Positions 19,860 to 28,811 of a stretch of DNA of 64,000 nucleotides are shown here, one piece after another. The notes under the pieces are model-generated. The model ran no database searches and had not been told where the DNA came from. It saw only the letters and a program-made list of their open reading frames with translations. The stretch covers positions 2,976,001-3,040,000 of the forward strand of contig NZ_CP075691.1 in assembly GCF_020026305.1 (NCBI RefSeq). The letters are read 5' to 3'. Both the position numbers and the translations under genes were made by a program. The DNA comes from Streptomyces sp. 135. GTDB lineage: Bacteria; Actinomycetota; Actinomycetes; Streptomycetales; Streptomycetaceae. Positions within the stretch are counted from its first letter, which is position 1. Each line of letters begins with the position of its first letter.

Positions 19860-21137
19860 TCAGCCGACGCCCCACGACCCGCGGCTGTTCAGCTCCGCCG
19901 CGTCCACGCCGGTGGTCCTGCGGTACGCCGTGCCCAGGGCGGCCAGCTCCTGCGGCGTCAGGACGTCCGTCACGCGCTCGAAGCCGTCCGGGGCCCGCTC
20001 CGCGACCGTCTGGAGGACGCGGTCGGCCGGCATGTCGCGGTTGGCGAGGACGAGGGCGTTGACCGCCTCCGTGCGCACCTCCTCGTAGGCCCGCAGCCCC
20101 GCCTCGCGGTCCGGCGAGGTGTACGCGAGGCAGCGGGCGAGGACGCGGGCGTCCAGGACGGCCTGCGAGCCGCCGTTGGACCCCACCGGGTACATGGGGT
20201 GCGCGGCGTCGCCGAGCAGCGTGACGGGGCCCCGGCCCCAGCGGGGCAGCGGGTCCCGGTCGACCATGGGGTTCTCCAGGATCTGCCGGGTCGAGGCGAG
20301 CAGCGCGGGGACGTCCAGGTCGCCGACGCGCCACCCCGCGTAGTACGGCAGGACGTCCGAGAGCCGCCCCGAGCGGTTCCAGTCGGCGGGCCCCGCCATG
20401 GCGTGCCGGTGCGCGCGCGGGAACCGCACCTCCGCCACCCAGTTGAGCAGCGCCCTGCCCCGCTCCTCGGCCGCCCGCGAGATCGGGTAGACGACGAGCT
20501 TGGCGGCGGCGTTGCTGCCCGCCACGGCGACCGTGCGGCCGCCGAGCACCGGATGCCACTCGGCGACGCCGCGCCACATCCGGATGCCGCTCCACAGCGG
20601 CGGTCCCTCGCCCGGGTGCAGCATGGCCCGTACCGCCGAGTGCAGGCCGTCCGCGCCGATCAGGGCCCGCGCCCGCACCGCCTGCTCCCGGCCGCGCGCC
20701 ACGTCCCGCAGGATCACCCGCAGGGCGGTCCCCTCGCGCTCGGCGAGGCGGACGAAGGCGGTGCCGGTGTGCACCACGTGGTCGCCGAGCCGTTCGCGGA
20801 CCGCGGCGAGCAGCAGGAGGTGCAGGGCGCCGCGGTGCAGGGAGTACTGCGGCCAGTGGTAGCCGGCCGCGAGGCCGCGGGGCTCGCCCCAGATGCGGTT
20901 GCCGTGCCGGTCGAAGTGGACCATGGCCTCCGGTGCCACCGCGGTCGCGGCCAGCTCGCCGCCGAGCCCCAGCTCGGTCAACTCCCGTACGGCGTGCGGC
21001 AGGAGGTTGATCCCCACGCCGATCGGGCGCGGCTCGTCGCCCGCTTCCACCACGCGTACGTCGATGCCCGCCGCGTGCAGGCTGAGCGCGGCGGTGAGCC
21101 CGCCGATACCGGCGCCCGCCACGAGTACGTCGATCAT
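19860..21137 (-). CDS. FAD-dependent monooxygenase
   Basis: 425 residues of the aromatic-hydroxylase class. The FAD-binding GAGIGGLTAALSLHAAGIDV is at residues 7-26, the DG motif is GADGLHSAVR in the middle, and the second FAD motif is GDAAHPMYPVGSNGGSQAV at about residue 300. It is similar to flavin-dependent hydroxylases of the salicylate/3-hydroxybenzoate or phenazine (PhzS-like) type; the substrate is not predictable. ATG 21137 fits the usual N-terminus exactly. No degradation genes lie nearby. Confidence 0.9.
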   Translation of the reverse strand: MIDVLVAGAGIGGLTAALSLHAAGIDVRVVEAGDEPRPIGVGINLLPHAVRELTELGLGGELAATAVAPEAMVHFDRHGNRIWGEPRGLAAGYHWPQYSLHRGALHLLLLAAVRERLGDHVVHTGTAFVRLAEREGTALRVILRDVARGREQAVRARALIGADGLHSAVRAMLHPGEGPPLWSGIRMWRGVAEWHPVLGGRTVAVAGSNAAAKLVVYPISRAAEERGRALLNWVAEVRFPRAHRHAMAGPADWNRSGRLSDVLPYYAGWRVGDLDVPALLASTRQILENPMVDRDPLPRWGRGPVTLLGDAAHPMYPVGSNGGSQAVLDARVLARCLAYTSPDREAGLRAYEEVRTEAVNALVLANRDMPADRVLQTVAERAPDGFERVTDVLTPQELAALGTAYRRTTGVDAAELNSRGSWGVG

Positions 21138-21460
21138 GACTGCCGCGCGGCCGGGCCGGCGCCGCCCGGCCCTTCGGTCCTCAGCATCTCCCGCATCCCC
21201 CGCATCCCCCTGTGGTCACCGTGGTCCCGGCGGGTGGTCGTCAGGCCGTGGTCGGCGGCCTGTCCGGGCCGGGGCGGTCGCGCGGAGCGTAGCGGCACGG
21301 CAGCGGGAGAACAATGGCTCGGGCGGCCACCCGAACGCGCATGGAAGGATGGCCGGAAACACCACAAGTCGCACCCCCCGAATGACAGAACCATCCGTCT
21401 GACCCATCCGTCTGAACCACCGTCCGACAGACCACTCGTCGTACCCGAGGAGATGACCGC
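21138..21460. other. 323-bp intergenic region upstream of pepN copy 2
   Basis: There is no recognised gene here. It holds the divergent promoters of the FAD monooxygenase and pepN, a possible 23-codon open frame (ATG 21314, stop 21383-21385) preceded by GGGAG at 4 bases, and a 13-bp tandem repeat (21391-21428). I could not identify a convincing -35/-10 pair. Confidence 0.6.
21391..21428. repeat. 13-bp tandem repeat in the pepN leader
   Basis: CCATCCGTCTGA occurs at 21391-21402 and 21404-21415, followed by a degenerate third unit CCACCGTCCGA. The period is 13 bp, and it lies 33 bases before the pepN start, so it would be in the mRNA leader. Confidence 0.7.
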
Positions 21461-24037
21461 GTGCCCGGCACCAATCTGACCCGCGAAGAGGCGCAGCAGC
21501 GGGCGAAGCTGCTGACCGTTGACTCGTACGAGATCGACCTCGATCTCTCCGGAGCGCAGGAGGGCGGCACCTTCCGGTCCGTGACCACGGTGCGCTTCGA
21601 CTGCGCCGAGGCGGGCGCGGAGACCTTCATCGACCTGGTGGCCCCCGCGGTCCACGAGGTCGCCCTGAACGGTCACCCGCTGGAGGTGGCCGCGGTCTTC
21701 CGCGACTCGCGCATCAAGCTGCGGCACCTGGCGGCGGGCCGCAACGAACTGCGGGTCGTCGCCGACTGCGACTACACCAACACCGGTGAGGGCCTGCACC
21801 GCTTCGTCGACCCGGTCGACCAACAGGCGTACCTGTACACGCAGTTCGAGGTCCCGGACGCGCGCCGGGTCTTCGCGAGCTTCGAGCAGCCGGACCTCAA
21901 GGCGACCTTCCAGTTCACCGTGAAGGCGCCGGACGGCTGGACGGTCGTCTCCAACTCGCCGACGCCCGAGCCCAAGGACTCCGACGGCAACGTCTGGGTC
22001 TTCGAGCCGACGCCGCGCATCTCGACGTACATCACGGCCCTGATCGCCGGCCCGTACCACTCGGTGCACTCCTCGTACGAGGGCCCGGACGGGCAGTCGG
22101 TGCCGCTCGGCATCTACTGCCGGCCCTCGCTCGCCCAGTTCCTCGACTCGGACGCGATCTTCGAGGTGACGCGGCAGGGCTTCGACTGGTTCCAGGAGAA
22201 GTTCGACTACGCCTACCCGTTCGCCAAGTACGACCAGCTCTTCGTGCCGGAGTTCAACGCGGGCGCGATGGAGAACGCTGGCGCGGTGACCATCCGCGAC
22301 CAGTACGTGTTCCGTTCGAAGGTGACGGACGCGGCGTACGAGACGCGCGCGGAGACCATCCTCCACGAGCTGGCCCACATGTGGTTCGGCGACCTCGTGA
22401 CGATGGAGTGGTGGAACGACCTCTGGCTGAACGAGTCGTTCGCCACGTACACCTCCATCGCCTGCCAGGCGTACGCGGAGGGCTCGCGCTGGCCGCACTC
22501 CTGGACGACGTTCGCCAACTCCATGAAGACGTGGGCGTACCGCCAGGACCAGTTGCCGTCCACGCACCCGATCATGGCGGACATCCGTGACCTGGACGAC
22601 GTCCTGGTCAACTTCGACGGCATCACGTACGCCAAGGGCGCGAGCGTGCTCAAGCAGCTCGTCGCCTACGTCGGCATGGACGAGTTCTTCCGGGGCGTGC
22701 AGGCGTACTTCAAGCAGCACGCGTTCGGCAACACACGCCTGTCCGACCTGCTGGGCGCGCTGGAGGAGACCAGCGGGCGCGACCTGAAGACGTGGTCGAC
22801 GAAGTGGCTCCAGACGGCGGGCATCAACGTCCTGCGTCCGGTCGTGGACGTCGACACGCGCGGCGTCATCACCTCCTTCGCGGTCAAGCAGGAGGCCCCG
22901 GCGCTGCCGGCCGGCGCCAAGGGCGAGCCGACGCTCCGTCCCCACCGCATCGCGATCGGCCTCTACGACCTGGACGAGGCGTCCGGCAAGCTGGTGCGCA
23001 CGGACCGCGTGGAGCTGGACGTCGACGGCGAACTGACGGCGGTCGACGCGCTGGTGGGCAAGGCCCGCCCGGCGGTGATCCTCCTGAACGACGACGACCT
23101 CTCGTACGCGAAGGTCCGCCTGGACACCGAGTCCCTCGCCTTCGTCACGGAGCACATCGGCGACTTCGAGGCGTCGCTGCCGAGGGCGCTGTGCTGGGCC
23201 TCGGCGTGGGACATGACGCGCGACGCGGAACTCCCGACGCGGGACTACCTCTCCCTGATCCTCTCCGGCATCGGCAAGGAGTCCGACATCGGCGTCGTGC
23301 AGTCGCTGCACCGCCAGGTGAAGCTGGCCCTCGACCTGTACGCGGCGCCCGCCCGCCGCGAGGAGGCGCTGACGCGCTGGACGGAGGCGACGCTGGCCCA
23401 CCTGCGGGCCGCGGAGCCGGGCAGCGACCACCAGCTGGCGTGGGCCCGCGCCTTCGCGGCGACGGCCCGCACGGACGCGGAGCTGTCGCTCCTCGAGCGG
23501 CTGCTCGACGGCTCGGAGACGATCGAGGGCCTGGCCGTCGACACGGAGCTGCGCTGGGCGTTCGTGGGCCGGCTCGCGGCGACGGGCCGCCTCGACGAGG
23601 CGGGGATCGCGGCGGAGCTGGAGCGGGACAAGACGGCGGCGGGCGAACGCCACGCGGCGTCCGCGCGGGCCGCGCGGCCCACCGCGGAGGCGAAGGCGGC
23701 GGCCTGGGCCTCGGTCGTCGAGTCCGACACGCTGCCCAACGCCGTGCAGGAAGCGGTGATCGGCGGCTTCGTCCAGACGGATCAGCGGGAGCTGCTCGCG
23801 CCCTACACGGAGAAGTTCTTCGCGGTGGTCAAGGACGCGTGGGACTCCCGGTCCCACGAGATGGCCCAGCAGATCGCCGTCGGCCTCTACCCGGCGCTCC
23901 AGGTCTCCCAGGCCACGCTGGACGCCACGGACGCGTGGCTCGCCTCGGCGAACCCGTCCGCGGCCCTGCGGCGGCTGATCACGGAGTCACGGGCGGGGGT
24001 GGAGCGGGCCCTGCGGGCGCGCTCGGCTGACGTGTAG
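21461..24037 (+). CDS. pepN: Aminopeptidase N (M1), copy 2, intact
   Basis: 858 residues, the full length of the actinobacterial PepN family. GAMEN is at about residues 268-272. The zinc site is HELAH at 302-306 with Glu 18 residues on (about 325), and a catalytic Tyr is expected in the following domain. The C-terminal helical domain is complete, unlike copy 1 at 833. GTG at 21461 (MPGTNLTREE) follows CCGAGGAG at a good distance. It acts in cytoplasmic peptide turnover, releasing N-terminal amino acids. The two copies are in the same orientation about 18 kb apart and are clearly related but far from identical. Confidence 0.96.
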   Translation: MPGTNLTREEAQQRAKLLTVDSYEIDLDLSGAQEGGTFRSVTTVRFDCAEAGAETFIDLVAPAVHEVALNGHPLEVAAVFRDSRIKLRHLAAGRNELRVVADCDYTNTGEGLHRFVDPVDQQAYLYTQFEVPDARRVFASFEQPDLKATFQFTVKAPDGWTVVSNSPTPEPKDSDGNVWVFEPTPRISTYITALIAGPYHSVHSSYEGPDGQSVPLGIYCRPSLAQFLDSDAIFEVTRQGFDWFQEKFDYAYPFAKYDQLFVPEFNAGAMENAGAVTIRDQYVFRSKVTDAAYETRAETILHELAHMWFGDLVTMEWWNDLWLNESFATYTSIACQAYAEGSRWPHSWTTFANSMKTWAYRQDQLPSTHPIMADIRDLDDVLVNFDGITYAKGASVLKQLVAYVGMDEFFRGVQAYFKQHAFGNTRLSDLLGALEETSGRDLKTWSTKWLQTAGINVLRPVVDVDTRGVITSFAVKQEAPALPAGAKGEPTLRPHRIAIGLYDLDEASGKLVRTDRVELDVDGELTAVDALVGKARPAVILLNDDDLSYAKVRLDTESLAFVTEHIGDFEASLPRALCWASAWDMTRDAELPTRDYLSLILSGIGKESDIGVVQSLHRQVKLALDLYAAPARREEALTRWTEATLAHLRAAEPGSDHQLAWARAFAATARTDAELSLLERLLDGSETIEGLAVDTELRWAFVGRLAATGRLDEAGIAAELERDKTAAGERHAASARAARPTAEAKAAAWASVVESDTLPNAVQEAVIGGFVQTDQRELLAPYTEKFFAVVKDAWDSRSHEMAQQIAVGLYPALQVSQATLDATDAWLASANPSAALRRLITESRAGVERALRARSADV

Positions 24038-24105
24038 CGGTTTGGCGGGGCGGGGCCCTCCAGGGGGCGGCTGGTCGTGGGCTTCGGCCGCGGGCGGCCG
24101 GGGGT

Positions 24106-24136
24106 CGCGCCCCGTGGCTCTCGGCTGCGGGGCGCG
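24106..24136. terminator. Hairpin between pepN and LysR genes
   Basis: CGCGCCCCG (24106-24114) pairs with CGGGGCGCG (24128-24136) across a 13-base loop in the 130-bp convergent gap after pepN. No T-tract is present. It is a plausible bidirectional terminator or mRNA 3' stabiliser. Confidence 0.5.
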
Positions 24137-24167
24137 GTGCAGGGCGGGCGGGTGAGAGACCTGTCCC

Positions 24168-25076
24168 CTACCCCCGCCCCACCACAACCCCCCGCAACGC
24201 TGCCAGCACCCGGGACACCCCCGCCCCACCCGCCGCCCCCCTCCTCACCGCCGCGATCACATGCCGCCGCGGCCGGTCCTCCGTGAGGCCCCGCATCACC
24301 ACCCCGTCCCGCCGCACCGCCGCCATCCGCGGCACCAACGCCACGCCCATCCCCGCCTCCACCATCGCGAGGATCGCCGTCCACCCGGAAGCCGAATGCG
24401 CCTGCTCCGGCGTGAACCCGGCCCCCTCGCACGCCGCCCGCGTGATCTCCGACCAGGGCCCGCTCCCTCCGAAGATCCACGGCTCCCCCGCCAGATCGGC
24501 CAGCCGCAGCCCCTCGGCCGCCGCCAGCGGATGGTCACCGGGGAGCGCCACGTCCAGGGGGTCGGCGACGAGCGACTCCCGGGTGAAGCGCGTGTCCGCG
24601 TCGGACGAGGCCGGCGCCTGCACCGCGAGGGACAGCGCGACGTCCACCTCCCCCGCCGCGAGCAGCTCGTACGCCTCCGCCGCCTCGGTCTCCCGTACCC
24701 GTACGGAGATGCCCGGCGCGGCCTCCCGCAGCGCCCGCACCGCCGGCACGACGAGCGCGGGCACGGCGGTCGAGAACGCCCCCACCCGCACCTCCCCCGC
24801 CTCGCCCTGCACGTAGGCCGCCAACTCCGCGTCCGCCCGCTCCAGTTGGGCGAAGACCGCTTCCGCGTGCCGCAGCACGAGATGGGCCGCGTCGGTCAGC
24901 CGCACCCGGCGGCCATGGGCCTCCAGAAGCGGTACGCCGAGCTGCTTGGCGAGGTTGGACAGCTGCTGCGACACCGCCGACGGCGTCATGCGCAGCACCT
25001 GCGCCGTCGCCGTGACGGTGCCCCGTTCACTCAACGTACGCAGGATCTGGAGCTTCTTGATGTCCCACTCGCTCAT
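24168..25076 (-). CDS. LysR-family transcriptional regulator
   Basis: 302 residues. The HTH near the N-terminus (TLSERGTVTATAQVLRMTPS and AVSQQLSNLAKQLGVPLLE) is followed by an effector-binding domain. ATG 25076 has no obvious ribosome-binding site. It lies 51 bases downstream of the EamA transporter on the same strand, so it may be co-transcribed with it or read from a promoter in that gap. Regulation of the exporter gene is a reasonable guess; no dyad was found in the gap. Confidence 0.92.
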   Translation of the reverse strand: MSEWDIKKLQILRTLSERGTVTATAQVLRMTPSAVSQQLSNLAKQLGVPLLEAHGRRVRLTDAAHLVLRHAEAVFAQLERADAELAAYVQGEAGEVRVGAFSTAVPALVVPAVRALREAAPGISVRVRETEAAEAYELLAAGEVDVALSLAVQAPASSDADTRFTRESLVADPLDVALPGDHPLAAAEGLRLADLAGEPWIFGGSGPWSEITRAACEGAGFTPEQAHSASGWTAILAMVEAGMGVALVPRMAAVRRDGVVMRGLTEDRPRRHVIAAVRRGAAGGAGVSRVLAALRGVVVGRG

Positions 25077-25127
25077 GGGGTCAACGTACCGACCGGCCGA
25101 CAGGCCCGGCCGCACCCCCGCCCGCCC

Positions 25128-26066
25128 CTACTTCGCGCGGGCCGCGCCGAGCACGACCCCGCCGAGGATCAGCCCCATGCACAGCACCTGGAGCCACCCC
25201 ATCGCCTCGCCGAGGAGCGCGAAGGAGAGCAGGGCCACGCAGACCGGCTGGAGGTAGTAGACGACTCCGGCGCGGGCGGCGCCGATGATCGAGATGGCCT
25301 TGTTCCAGGCGAAGAAGGCGACCGCCGAGGAGACCACGCCCACGTACAGGAGTGGCGAGACCGTGCCGGCCGTCGGTTCGAACCCGCCCTGCACGGCGTA
25401 GCTGACGACGAACACCGGCAGCAGCATCAGCGCACCGAGCACGAACGTCGTGAAGAGGAAGGGCAGTCCGCCGATCGCCGCGGGCTTGCGCCTGAGCAGC
25501 GCGCTGTACGAGCCGAAGGAGACCGCCGCCGCGATCACCCACAGGTCACCGACCGCGAGATCCATGACGAGGGAGCCCTTGCTGACCAGCAGCAGGACGC
25601 CCGCGCAGGCGACGAGCATGCCGGTGACTCGGCGCACGCCGAGCCGGGTGCCGCCGAGGCGTTCGTGGACGGCCATCAGGACGGGCGACGCGGCCATGAT
25701 CATGCCCATGTTGCCGGCGGTGGTCGTCAGGCCGGCCTGGTTCACCAGGGTGTTGTAGACGGTGACGCCCAACAGGGCGGCGAGCAGCAGGAAGCGGAGG
25801 TGCTCGCGCAGCAGCTTCCGCTGCCGCCAGGTCTCCCGCACCGCGAACGGCGCCACCGCCACGATGGCGATGATCCAGCGCCAGAACGCGTGCTGAACGG
25901 GCGGGACGGAGTCGTGCAGGGCACGGGAGGTGACGAAGCTGCCCGACCAGACGACCGTGGCGAGTGCCGCGAGGGCGAGGCCGACACCGATGGGCTGCGC
26001 GGCCTTCGCCGTGGCGGTCGCCACGGCGCCCGGGGTGGGAGCGGGGGTCCGGTCGAGGAGTGCCAC
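25128..26066 (-). CDS. EamA/DMT-family metabolite exporter
   Basis: 312 residues with ten hydrophobic helices in two EamA repeats, such as ALATVVWSGSFVTSRAL at helix 1 and VSSAVAFFAWNKAISIIGA in the second half. The drug/metabolite transporter superfamily exports amino acids, nucleosides or similar molecules; the substrate is unknown. GTG 26066 was chosen: it lies behind AAGGGA and starts 10-15 residues before the first helix, whereas the upstream ATG adds a charged stretch. It is followed by a LysR gene. Confidence 0.9.
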   Translation of the reverse strand: MALLDRTPAPTPGAVATATAKAAQPIGVGLALAALATVVWSGSFVTSRALHDSVPPVQHAFWRWIIAIVAVAPFAVRETWRQRKLLREHLRFLLLAALLGVTVYNTLVNQAGLTTTAGNMGMIMAASPVLMAVHERLGGTRLGVRRVTGMLVACAGVLLLVSKGSLVMDLAVGDLWVIAAAVSFGSYSALLRRKPAAIGGLPFLFTTFVLGALMLLPVFVVSYAVQGGFEPTAGTVSPLLYVGVVSSAVAFFAWNKAISIIGAARAGVVYYLQPVCVALLSFALLGEAMGWLQVLCMGLILGGVVLGAARAK

Positions 26067-26171
26067 GAGGTATCCCTTGCCTCTCTCCCCGCCTCGGCGG
26101 GGTGTCTCGGTGTGTTGCGCGACCACCGTGACACCCCGGCACCCATCAGGTCCATCGAAAGTTTCCGCTGT

Positions 26172-27659
26172 TTATTTGTAGGGGAACCGAACGGTTGTGG
26201 GGCGGCGCTCCCCCGCCCACGCCACGTACCCGTCCGGCCGCACCAGGAGCCACATGCGTCGTGCGCTCGCCCAGTGCGCCACCACCGCACGCCCCGCCTC
26301 CCGCCCGCACTCCTCGCCCTGCGGTGCGATGAGGACGAACTCGCCCGCGCGCAGGACTTCGTGGAGCCGCCCTTCCTTGAGCGCGACGTCGGGGGCCCGC
26401 CGCCCGACGAGGCGGTGGGCGCCCCTCGGGGCCGGGTAGGCGAAGCCGATGCCGGTGACCGTGCCGAGCACCTTCGTCCGCACCGGGCGCACATGGGTGG
26501 CGACGGCGGCGAGCACCGCCCGGGCGCCCCGCGTCCACGGATGTTTGGCCATCGCGAGGCGGACGAGCGCGCCGCTGGTGCGCAGGACCGTCTTGCCGAC
26601 CGGGTGCCGCTCGGCGTGGTACGTGTCCAACAGCCTGTCCGACGAGCCGTCCAACGCCCCCTTCGACGCACGGCCGTTGACGGCGGCCGCCAGCTTCCAG
26701 CTCAGGTTGGCCGCGTCCTGGAGCCCCGTGTTCATGCCCTGCCCGCCGGCCGGTGAGTGGATGTGAGCGGCGTCCCCGGCGAGGAAGACCCGGCCCACGC
26801 GGTACGCGGGCGCCTGCCGCTCGTCGCTGTGGAAGCGGGACATCCAGCGGGGGTCGTGCATCCCGAAGTCCCGGCCGAGCGCAGCCCGGACGATCTCCTT
26901 GACCTCGTCGAGGCCGAGCGGCTCGCTGTCGGCGACGTCGCGGGCGCGGTTCCAGCCGATGACGCGGTGGTAGCCGTCGGCGAAGGGCGCGACGAAGGCG
27001 AAGGCGTCACCGACGGCGTTGACGGTGAGCAGCGTCGGCGGCGGCTCGGCGAGCCTGACGTCGGCGAGGACGAGCGAGCGGATGACGGACCTGCCGGGGA
27101 AGGGCAGCCCCACCGCCTCGCGCACCGCGCTGCGCAGACCGTCGGCGCCGACCGCGTAGGCCGCGCGCAGTGTGCCCGGCCCACCCTCGGCGCCCCGGAC
27201 CTCGATGCTCACCCCGTGGGCGTCCTGGGTGAGGCCGACGACCTCCGTCTCGTACGCGAACCGCACCCCGGCCTCCGCCGCCCGCCGCTCCAGGACCCGC
27301 TCGACCTCGTACTGCGGCAGGACCAGGACGTGCGGGAAGCGGGAGGGCAGCCGCGCGAGGTCGAGCGAGAAGCGGTCGAAGAGGCGCAGCCTGCCGAGCG
27401 GCTCCCCCTTGGCCTCCAGTTCGTCGGCGAGGCCGCGGGCGTCGAGCTGCTCCAGCGTGCGGGCGTGCACGACCATCGCGCGGGAGAGGTTGCTGATGCC
27501 GGGCGCCCGCTTCTCCACGAGAGTGACGGGGACGCCCGCCGCGGCGAGGTCCCCGGCGAGCAGCAGCCCGGTGGGCCCCGCCCCCACGACCACGACGCCG
27601 CCGCCGTCCGTGCCCGCCGCGCTCTCGGCGGTGCCCTTGTCCCCGGTCGTACCGTTCAT
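26172..27659 (-). CDS. FAD-dependent monooxygenase (PheA/TfdB class)
   Basis: 495 residues. The FAD loop GAGPTGLLLAGDLAAAGV is at residues 26-43, the DG motif is VGADGLRSAVREAVGLPF, and the third motif is LAGDAAHIHSPAGGQGMNTG at about residue 295. A C-terminal thioredoxin-like domain follows, as in phenol hydroxylase, RdmE/PgaE-type and rifampicin monooxygenases. The likely chemistry is NAD(P)H-dependent hydroxylation of an aromatic or drug-like compound. ATG 27659 follows CAGGAGG. It is divergent from a TetR regulator with four operator-like 14-mers in the spacer, so strong substrate-inducible repression is expected. Confidence 0.92.
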   Translation of the reverse strand: MNGTTGDKGTAESAAGTDGGGVVVVGAGPTGLLLAGDLAAAGVPVTLVEKRAPGISNLSRAMVVHARTLEQLDARGLADELEAKGEPLGRLRLFDRFSLDLARLPSRFPHVLVLPQYEVERVLERRAAEAGVRFAYETEVVGLTQDAHGVSIEVRGAEGGPGTLRAAYAVGADGLRSAVREAVGLPFPGRSVIRSLVLADVRLAEPPPTLLTVNAVGDAFAFVAPFADGYHRVIGWNRARDVADSEPLGLDEVKEIVRAALGRDFGMHDPRWMSRFHSDERQAPAYRVGRVFLAGDAAHIHSPAGGQGMNTGLQDAANLSWKLAAAVNGRASKGALDGSSDRLLDTYHAERHPVGKTVLRTSGALVRLAMAKHPWTRGARAVLAAVATHVRPVRTKVLGTVTGIGFAYPAPRGAHRLVGRRAPDVALKEGRLHEVLRAGEFVLIAPQGEECGREAGRAVVAHWASARRMWLLVRPDGYVAWAGERRPTTVRFPYK

Positions 27660-27674
27660 GGCCGCCTCCTGATG

Positions 27675-27757
27675 CCAACACCTGTTGGTCAACGCTTGTT
27701 GGCCACGGTAGAACTGCCACTATGGACTGTCAACAGATGTTGGCCTACGTTTGTTGG
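27675..27757. promoter_or_regulatory. Four 14-bp operator units for the TetR regulator
   Basis: Four 14-mers of form yCwACrnnTGTTGG occur in two tandem pairs: CCAACACCTGTTGG (27675-27688) and TCAACGCTTGTTGG (27689-27702), then TCAACAGATGTTGG (27730-27743) and CCTACGTTTGTTGG (27744-27757). The pairs are separated by 27 bp that hold the promoter of the monooxygenase. The first and third units are near-perfect dyads (CAACA/TGTTG). They fill almost the whole divergent spacer, and the last unit ends one base before CATG of the TetR gene. Confidence 0.8.
27705..27732 (-). promoter_or_regulatory. Promoter of the FAD monooxygenase
   Basis: On the minus strand a consensus TTGACA (27732-27727) is followed after 17 bases by TACCGT (27710-27705). 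The -35 lies inside operator unit three and the -10 is next to unit two, so bound repressor would block polymerase directly. Confidence 0.65.
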
Positions 27758-27758
27758 C

Positions 27759-28421
27759 ATGACCGAGAGAGCCCGCGCCACCGCCGAGCCGCCCACCGAT
27801 CCCGAGCCCCCGGCCCCACCCGCCCCAGCCTCCGCCACATCCCCCACGGCCCCCGCGTCCGCCGCCCCGCCCCGCCGCTCCGACGCCACCCGCGCCGGCA
27901 TCCTCGCGGCGGCCCGCGAACGGTTCGCCGCCGACGGGTACGAGCGCGCCACGATCCGCGCCATCGCCCGGGACGCACGGATCGACCCGTCGATGGTGAT
28001 GCGCTACTACGGCAACAAGGAGGGCCTCTTCGCGGCCGCCACCTCGGTCGACCTGCGGATGCCGGACTTCACGCGGGTGCCGCGCGAGGACGTGGGGCGG
28101 CACCTCGTGACCCACGTACTGGACGTGTGGGAGGACGCGGACGAACTCACCGCGCTGCTCCGCGTGGGCATCACGAACCAGGCGGGCGCCGCGCGCATGC
28201 GGGAGATCTTCGCCGAGCAGCTGCTGCCGGTGGCGCGCGAGGTCTGCCCGGATCCGGCCGAGGCGCCGACGCGGGCCGCGCTCTGTGCCGCGCAGGTGCT
28301 CGGCCTGGCGCTGACGCGCTACGTCCTGCGGTTCCCGCCGTCGGCCGCGCTGACGCGGGAGGAGATCACCCAGTGGCTGGCGCCGACGCTCCAGCGCTAT
28401 CTGACGGCCGACCGGCCCTGA
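27759..28421 (+). CDS. TetR-family transcriptional repressor
   Basis: 220 residues with an unusually long Pro/Ala-rich N-terminal tail (about 38 residues) before the HTH domain: RAGILAAARERFAADGYERA then TIRAIARDARIDPSMVMRYY. The C-terminal ligand domain is all-helical. ATG 27759 directly follows the last operator unit and has no clear ribosome-binding site, suggesting low translation or a leaderless/short-leader mRNA. It is divergent from the FAD monooxygenase, so it probably represses both genes and is released by the enzyme's substrate (inference from layout). Confidence 0.92.
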   Translation: MTERARATAEPPTDPEPPAPPAPASATSPTAPASAAPPRRSDATRAGILAAARERFAADGYERATIRAIARDARIDPSMVMRYYGNKEGLFAAATSVDLRMPDFTRVPREDVGRHLVTHVLDVWEDADELTALLRVGITNQAGAARMREIFAEQLLPVAREVCPDPAEAPTRAALCAAQVLGLALTRYVLRFPPSAALTREEITQWLAPTLQRYLTADRP

Positions 28422-28438
28422 GGGCGCCCGAACGCACG

Positions 28439-28499
28439 CCGAGGGCCCGGTTCACCGACGTGCGCGACTTGCGCGTACGCCGGCGGACCGGGCCCTCGG
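28439..28499. terminator. Long-stem hairpin after the TetR gene
   Basis: CCGAGGGCCCGGT (28439-28451) is the exact reverse complement of ACCGGGCCCTCGG (28487-28499). The 35-base loop has its own GC-rich pairing. It lies 18 bases after the TetR stop, between convergent genes. No T-tract follows. A tandem 14-mer (AGGCTACGAAGACC twice) sits just beyond at about 28504-28531. Confidence 0.6.
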
Positions 28500-28551
28500 A
28501 CGAGGCTACGAAGACCAGGCTACGAAGACGAGGTCTGCGAAAGAGGTGGCG

Positions 28552-28791
28552 TCAGCCCTGCTTCTGCTGCTTGCGGGACTTGTCGCCGACCATCACGAGG
28601 CCCGCGATCACCAGGAACAGCACGATGGGCGCGGCGACATAGAGGCCGAGCGTGTCGATGACACTCAGGCCGGGGCCCGGGTCGTCGCCGTCGTCGCGCG
28701 TGAGCGCGAGCGCGGGGGACGACATGAGCAGCATCATCAGCGTCGTGCCGGAGGCCAGGGCGCCGGCGCGCAGAGCGTTCTTCTTGTCCAC
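28552..28791 (-). CDS. Small membrane protein, function unknown
   Basis: 79 residues from GTG 28791. A signal-like segment (ALASGTTLMMLLMSSPALA) leads to a short acidic stretch (TRDDGDDPGPG), then one membrane helix (LYVAAPIVLFLVIAGLVMV) and a basic tail (GDKSRKQQKQG) that would stay inside. It is a type I-like single-span protein if the signal is cleaved. It is 20 bases downstream of malQ on the same strand and could share its transcript. I recognise it as a kind of small protein often found in Streptomyces but know no function. Confidence 0.75.
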   Translation of the reverse strand: MDKKNALRAGALASGTTLMMLLMSSPALALTRDDGDDPGPGLSVIDTLGLYVAAPIVLFLVIAGLVMVGDKSRKQQKQG

Positions 28792-28811
28792 GGTGCAAAC
28801 GTAGCGAACTC

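Noticed and set aside
21134..23857. Long minus-strand frame opposite pepN copy 2
   Set aside because: It mirrors pepN codons with Val/Arg/Leu-rich translation and has no recognisable domain.
28503..28531. 14-bp tandem repeat after the TetR terminator as a CRISPR or VNTR signal
   Set aside because: There are only two units, no spacers and no cas genes; it is best noted as a small duplication.
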